Assembly: GCA_002900995.3 (NCBI GenBank)
Contig: CM035308.1
Span: 806,001-870,000 of the forward strand
Length of the DNA stretch: 64,000 nucleotides
Direction of reading: 5' to 3'
DNA from: Ganoderma boninense
Lineage: Eukaryota; Basidiomycota; Agaricomycetes; Polyporales; Polyporaceae
Every line of letters begins with the position of its first letter. Within the stretch, counting starts at the first letter, position 1. Shown piece after piece: positions 58,515-64,000 of this stretch. The position numbers and the translations under genes are program-made. The notes under the pieces were generated by a model, which worked only from the letters and a program-made list of their open reading frames with translations, was not told the DNA's origin and made no database searches.

Positions 58515-60388
58515 ATGAACAAAACGCCGCGAAAGTCAAGAGATTCCCACGCCCGGACTTTGCCTTTTTACCGCGATGTCCTCGACGCGTCCAAAGCCAC
58601 GACCGCGACCTCGCGCACGCGCGCCAGCCACCCCGCTGCCCCAGATGGCCCCCGCTCCTCGTCGCCCGGCCCTTCATCCACCGCCCCTTCCACACAACCA
58701 GCGCCTGAGCTCAGTGTTCGGGACGAGGACGAGCTCTTCTTTCGTAATCGCTCCCGCAGTGCACAGGCGTGGAAGGAGCTCAGCAAGGCAACAGAAGGTG
58801 CGTGTCTCGCGTATCACGATTTGACTGTACGTGACATATACCGTGGCCGCGCGCGTTGCAGAGAAGAAAGTGGTCAAGAAGCGCAAATCTGGGAGTTCAG
58901 ACTCCTCCGGTTCTGAAGATGGGTCTTCCCCGAAAGCTCGTGCACGGAAGAAGAAGCACCCGCAGCGGAAGAACGACACGCTACCAGACTGGACGAAGAA
59001 ACGGCCCAACGACATTGTGTAAGCACATTTCCCTGTTGTCAGAGCTCTTTTATTGCGAGTGTCCACGACGCATATACTCGCGCGTCCTAGGATCGGTCAC
59101 GTTGACCAGAGCTGTCCCGAAACCACATTTGGCGCTTGCCAATCCGCATATACCAACTCACCATAACCTTCAGCATTTCCTCGGACTCGGATGATGATAT
59201 CGTCCTCACCCGAATAAAGAAGAAACCTGCAGCTAATGGAGACGAAGATTCCTCTCCGATCCTCGAGGCTCGGAGTCGTTCCCTTACACCTCCGCCTGTA
59301 CTAGATCAGCTCACTAAACTGCGCGCAAGGCAGGCTGTTCAGTACGTTATTGTTATTCCATGTATAATTTGCATCGCGTATACTAAATGCTCTAAAGGCG
59401 GTTAGTAGGTATCCAGCCACGAGCTCCGTCGCCCACAGACGGAATGGACGACTCCATGGACACGATTGTCTTAGACCCCGAACTTGCATCCATTGCGCGA
59501 CGAGTCCATAGGGAGGCCGAAATACGTGGTGGAACACCAGGCGACGAACAAGGCGGCCCGGAACGGGTTCAAATCAAGGTATTATGGAAACCCCATCCCT
59601 TGAATCCCGAAGGCAAATCAGAGACATGGGGCATTGAGCAGAAGAGGGTAGGTACATCCTCTGGCGTTGGATCCCCAATCTCACATATGCTTTTGACGCA
59701 CAGCACGACAACTTCCACGGCCTTTTCGAGGAGGTCGCAGACCTTGCTTGTGTTCGGGTTGAAAACGTTGTCATTTGCTACGACTCAAAGCGCGTATTCC
59801 CTTCGTCTACCCCGCACAGTGTCAAAATATGGGCGACGGCAACATTCGGTCGGTCTCCTGTGTCTTCCTTTCCCAATTCGTGTTGCTGAACTCGCTTGTT
59901 TCGCAGAGGCATATGACAAGATCACATACGAGTATCTTCAGGAGAATAAGCGTGCCCGCTCCATGTCTCTCCCGCCGGGGCCTAGCGACTCGAATCAACA
60001 CTCTCGCGCGCGGTCCCCGTCCGTCACCATCATGGAGTCCGTGTTCGAAACTCATGTATCGATGTCGCCTCCTTCGCAAGACCAGGGAGACGAATCTCAA
60101 ACCTTCAAGCTTATAGTTCGCTCAGAACGCACGAAGGAGAAGGACATCACTTTAACCGTCCGGCCCACGACGAAGTGTGGCGCCATAGTTCGGGCCTTCC
60201 TGAAGAAGGCCGGACTGGATGCCGAATACCCTGAGGGTGGTGCCCCTGCTAAGGGCCGTGGACGCGGGAAGGCTGCCGCAAAGAAGGTGCCTGCGTTGAG
60301 TGTCGACGGAGACAGGATGGACCCGGAAACTGAGATTGGAGAGGCGGAACTCGAGGACGGGGATCAGGTGGATGTCGTTGGGCTCTGA
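58515..60388 (+). CDS. rad60: Rad60/Esc2-type SUMO-like domain protein
   Basis: Genome-stability factor of the RENi family (Rad60, Esc2, NIP45) with C-terminal SUMO-like domains (family knowledge). Six exons (58515-58797, 58862-59018, 59174-59341, 59398-59647, 59704-59848 and 59907-60388) encode 494 residues. The N-terminal half is charged and disordered: DELFFRNRSRSAQAWKELSK, KKVVKKRKSGSSDSSGSEDG. A SUMO-interacting-like motif spans an exon join (IVVISSDSDDD). SUMO-like domain 1 is around VQIKVLWKPHPLNPE to VVICYDSKRVFPSSTPHSVK. Domain 2 is at the end: FKLIVRSERTKEKDITLTVR, LSVDGDRMDPETEIGEAELE and DGDQVDVVGL. The protein ends without a Gly-Gly, so it cannot be conjugated, as in the family. 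The start was chosen at 58515 because that frame carries DELFF; ATG 58576 is out of frame. Confidence 0.88.
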
Positions 60389-62798
60389 GTTGTATGTGTT
60401 CACGTCGTGGTCGTTCTTGCCGCTGTATTGATGTCTTCTTGTCGTACGGACTTGTAGGGTCATTTCGTCAGCCTAGAATATATCCGTTAATCGCTGCGTG
60501 GTACATGTACATATGGTATGTTATTGCTCACTAGGGCAGTCTATTGTTATTGCCTGGTTTCGTACTAGGGTTAGGATCGTTTTCCTCCCGACAGCGTGTG
60601 TTCACTCAGTACACCTCCAGACCATAGACTAATAACATGGTAGCGACATAACGTGTTCCATTAGGCGTATTTGGGGGGGAATAGATCCCGACCTTACTTA
60701 GTGTGAGTTGCAAACACCTTGCCTGAACGTCAGCATCAGTTTAATATTTGTTTCGATAGATTTCTCAGGTTGTAGTGGAGGACATCTGAGCTGCAGGGCA
60801 ACGTTGAAGTGCCAGGTGTGCGGTCTAGCTGGCTCCTTTTATGTTCAAGACATGCTTGGAAGAGCTAGCCCGCTACTCGTAGGTCCGAGGCATTCGCAGT
60901 CTGTCGTACATTAAGACGGCGTCGGACAAGCCGATGTGCCGGTGGCAGCGGCGCAGGACTCTACATCCACTGCTCGGTCTTGCCCTCAACATCGCACCGG
61001 CATTACGCCGCCCAAAAACAGTCTCTGATTCATCTAACATGTAGAAAACATATTTCTCCCGAGAAGCACGGGACGGTGCCCATACCCACACGGTTAACAA
61101 GCCCCGCAAGAGGACGGCCCCTTCGCGTGTCCGCTAACCATTCTAGAACTGAGCGACGAACCCTATGCCGAGCCAGCCAAGTCCACAGCGCGGTCTTCCA
61201 TTCCTCATTGAATACCACTGGCATTTGACACACGGTTACCGGCACCTTGAAAGCGGATGCTAACGACAGACAGGCACCCATAGAAGTTCGGCCCATATGC
61301 TGAGGACAAGCTTCTCAACCTTCGAATGTGATTTTGCTTTCTCATCATCCTCATAATAATTCGTTAATGTTATGTGCGAATAACCAGGCTGCCAGGACGG
61401 AGCAGTGTGATTTTTGTGGTCCGTACTGCATCCCGCTCAGGAACCATGTCCCTGACGCGGTTGCAATGACGCTCCGTAGCTCTTCGTGGCAGAACAGCCC
61501 CTTGGGCGGATGCACTGTCAACAGCCGAGCAGATCGCTGGTTGCACCGAGTTTGTCTCTTGAGTCTCTTGGGGAATATGGAACAATTGATAGCGTGTCGA
61601 TTGACGAAATACCTGTGCGTCATATTCGCCATCGAGCAAAGCACATTGTTTAACTCACGAAGCAACCTTCTCCGGCTCTTCTTCCTTGGTCCATGCGCAA
61701 CCTACAGATTTAAAACACGCTCCGGACATGGTCCGGGGCCATCGAGTCCGTCCCGAAGCAGCCCTTCTTACTCTCCGGAGCTCAATGGCCTTACCACGGC
61801 CTTCGCAGACTCATTCGCAGACTATTCGACATCGAGCTGTCAGACAGATTACTCCCTGGGATCCATGATTGCAAACCGCTCTCGTCGGGAAAGCGGCATT
61901 GTGGTCCTCAAGCTTCAAGACTCAAGCGCATCTGCACCCGACGGAGACGAGGCGCGCTCCAGAAACCCTCGGACATGCGTGTTTCCAAGGTGGGTGCGAT
62001 AGAGCGGCCCCGTACCAAAGGCGACTTTTGACGTCTTGCTGCGTGGGTTCGGTGCCGACCTACTAGACATAGGTAGATGGAACGAAGGCCTCGTTGTTCG
62101 AGAATCCTTCCCTTCTCCAGAGCTGCAGCCCTCTAGACTGTGCCTGGAGATCTGGCCTTTCATTTTTGCTGCCGAGATGGTGTGCGTCATATCCTTCAAG
62201 GGATGGCTGTCATGATGTCCTACGTTGCCTTGCCATGTAAGGACGTCAGTATTATCAAGTCTTTCCGACGATGATGATCTACCACACCGCGCCGGGCGCC
62301 GGGCGATTGGCTGGCCCAAGTGAGAAACGGTACCCTTAACTGACAACGGCAATCTACTAATTTGACCTCAACAAATCTACACCCCAAATCATCGTAAGTC
62401 TACATGCGACGTGAGTTATGTTCCGGTCAAACTGCCGTCTTTTGAAGTCGAGAGAAGTCAGAGCAAGTTACATGGCGCGCTAGCGCTTCACAGATGGACT
62501 GACAACCGCATACCTTCGCGTTCCATGAGGCTCCGACCATCTTGAAGTGACTGGCTTTTATTCAATACTGGGATCTATGCTCATGAGAGCTCTGGTACCG
62601 TACTTAATCCTGTAATACGATCGTCGCTGCTACCTTTGTCTCAAACTCAGGATGTCGGCCTGCGCACTAGTACTCCACTCCTGGTTCTATTGGTTTCCAT
62701 GAAGGGTTTGGACGCCGCCTTGATCTTCCCCGCCTTCTTCCTTCCCATTCTCTCTCCTCTGCTTTTGGCTGCCTGCGACCTACACCCAACACTCCGAG
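60389..62798. other. Gene-poor 2.4 kb stretch
   Basis: The longest ORF (plus, 61328-62002, 224 codons) has no recognised domain and no plausible splice partners. No RNA gene, terminal repeat or transposon protein fragment was seen. The last 100 bp form a CT-rich leader for the DUF3605 gene. Confidence 0.45.
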
Positions 62799-63938
62799 AT
62801 GGCGATCGATACCAAGCCCACTGAGCTGTCGCCAGAGACTGTTCCTCTAGGCACAGGGCTGCCGACACGGGAGGAACTGCTGGTTCATTACCCCGCAAAC
62901 TTCACCTGGCACCAGATGAAGGTCTTCGTCAACTCGGGGTATGTGGACAGCCCCCCGGACATGACGGGATAGCAAGAACTTAGCACAATTGATTCCTTCT
63001 CAGAGATTTGGGGCTGCTGAAGAGGAGTAAGAAGCTGCAGCGTCGATACGATGAGTGGGCGGTAGGGATCAAGCAGGAGTTCGGGTCCATCGGTGTGTAT
63101 CTCTGCCTCCAAGACCACCACAAAACACACTGAAACGCAACTGCCCTCATTCCAGTCAACTACCTGCTCACGTACAGGCTGCAATGGGGCCAGCCCGACA
63201 CGATCTCCCTCCTCCGATCGTCCCTTGACCCTCCCCTCCCCAAGTGCGAGAGCCAGACCCGCACCATGCGCGAAGTCCCGCTCATGCCCCTTGACGCGCC
63301 CCCGTTCTTTCACGCGGACATGCCGAAGGAGCTCTACTACATCGCCATGAACGACTGGCCGTACTCAGGTGGGTCCCGACTCCCGAGCAGGTGCGTCTCC
63401 GAACTCGTTCTGCCGCTCACCTTGTCTCTCTCCTGCGCCGCAGTGCCCCCCGAGATCGAGCACGCTCTCGTTTGGTCGCGCGTGCCGTTCATCCCGCCCG
63501 ACCTCCCCTCGCCGCTCGAGTCCAAGCTCTCCGCGCGCCTGCTCCAGGACGGCCTGTGGGGATTCACGGGCATGGACTCCCCGCCGCCTTCTCCGAGCCT
63601 CTTGCCCGAAACTCTCCCGGCGCTCGCGGAGTGGGGCGTTACGATGGACAAGCTCATCACGTCTCCGCGCGGCACGGATGACGAGGAACGCCAGGTGAGG
63701 GCGTACGGCACGGAGATCGAGACCTTCATCACGCGCCGGTGGGTCGAGCGCGAGTGGGAGACGGCCTGGTTCTTGAATCCCCCTGTGAGTATATGCATGC
63801 ATCTTTCCTTGCGCTGACAAAGGGTGCTAACATTGCAAGCAGAGGCTGCAGAGCGTGCCGGGTCTCGCGCACGTACATATATTCGCGCGTCGCAAGTCGC
63901 CTGAGGAGATCGCTCGAGCCGCTCCTGCCGATGCCTGA
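62799..63938 (+). CDS. DUF3605 (GIG1-type, N-acetylglucosamine-induced) protein
   Basis: Five exons (62799-62938, 63004-63092, 63156-63368, 63444-63784 and 63843-63938) encode 292 residues. Recognisable DUF3605 features are FVNSGDLGLLKRSKKLQRRY near the start, YYIAMNDWPYSVPPEIEHAL followed by VWSRVPFIPP in the middle, and EREWETAWFLNPPRLQSVPG then LAHVHIFARRK at the end. Fungal members include Candida Gig1, induced by N-acetylglucosamine; the catalytic role is unknown. The protein is intact. The start is the first ATG after a CT-rich leader and keeps the conserved N-terminus. The window ends 62 bp after the stop. Confidence 0.85.
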
Positions 63939-64000
63939 TTCATTCCGACCCCATTATACCTTCCACTCTCGGACTCTTTTTAGGCATCTGACATGGACGC

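Noticed and set aside
61328..62002. 224-codon plus-strand ORF
   Set aside because: Composition looks random, no domain was seen, and overlapping ORFs occur on the other strand.
1..64000. CRISPR arrays, prokaryotic operons, IS elements or prophage
   Set aside because: The window is intron-rich nuclear fungal DNA. No direct-repeat arrays or transposase genes were seen.

Overview
This 64 kb window comes from a filamentous basidiomycete nuclear genome, most likely a mushroom-forming Agaricomycete. The evidence is many short (about 45-75 nt) phase-consistent GT-AG introns, CT-rich leaders, a small intron-containing tRNA-Lys, and a gene set typical of that group. No prokaryotic, plasmid or phage feature is visible. 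Splice models below were built by hand from donor/acceptor sites; wherever exon lengths are given, they sum to a multiple of three.

Layout. Bases 1-16 kb carry an orphan Ser/Pro-rich protein running off the left edge, a low-confidence orphan ORF, and then a compact block: FACT subunit POB3 (-), alpha-actinin (+), cofilin (+) and an EI24-type membrane protein (+). Bases 16-30 kb are accessory-looking: a TATA-driven small secreted protein with an apparent frameshift, and a 1.5 kb inverted duplication of an F-box-type gene. The repeat arms enclose a short QLQ-domain protein and a complete RUS1/DUF647 gene. A 61-nt perfect palindrome and a mitochondrial single-span membrane protein follow. Bases 30-51 kb carry tRNA-Lys(UUU), an atypical homeodomain gene, a 1,184-aa protein kinase, the nuclear-basket protein TPR/MLP1, MOB1, a DCAF4-like WD40 protein and an amino-acid-transporter-like membrane protein. 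Bases 51-64 kb carry an APH/AIM9-type kinase-like protein, a second atypical homeodomain gene, a GCFC/PAXBP1 splicing factor, a Rad60/Esc2-type SUMO-like protein and a DUF3605 (GIG1-type) protein.

Functional links. Most genes are single-copy housekeeping genes (chromatin, actin bundling and turnover, nuclear pore, mitotic exit/Hippo, splicing, DNA repair) and show no pathway clustering. Several neighbours are divergently transcribed from short shared promoters: POB3/alpha-actinin, TPR/MOB1, PAXBP1/Rad60 and APH/homeodomain 2.

The observations most worth following are: two homeodomain paralogues 23 kb apart in which the invariant helix-3 Asn51 is Arg and the intron splits the same Leu40 codon; the inverted F-box duplication with two differently broken copies around RUS1 and QLQ genes; the stand-alone QLQ protein with a hydrophobic N-terminus; a POB3 whose C-terminus is a Lys-Pro repeat tail; 10-nt microexons together with GC-AG introns in two unrelated genes; and the 61-nt perfect palindrome.
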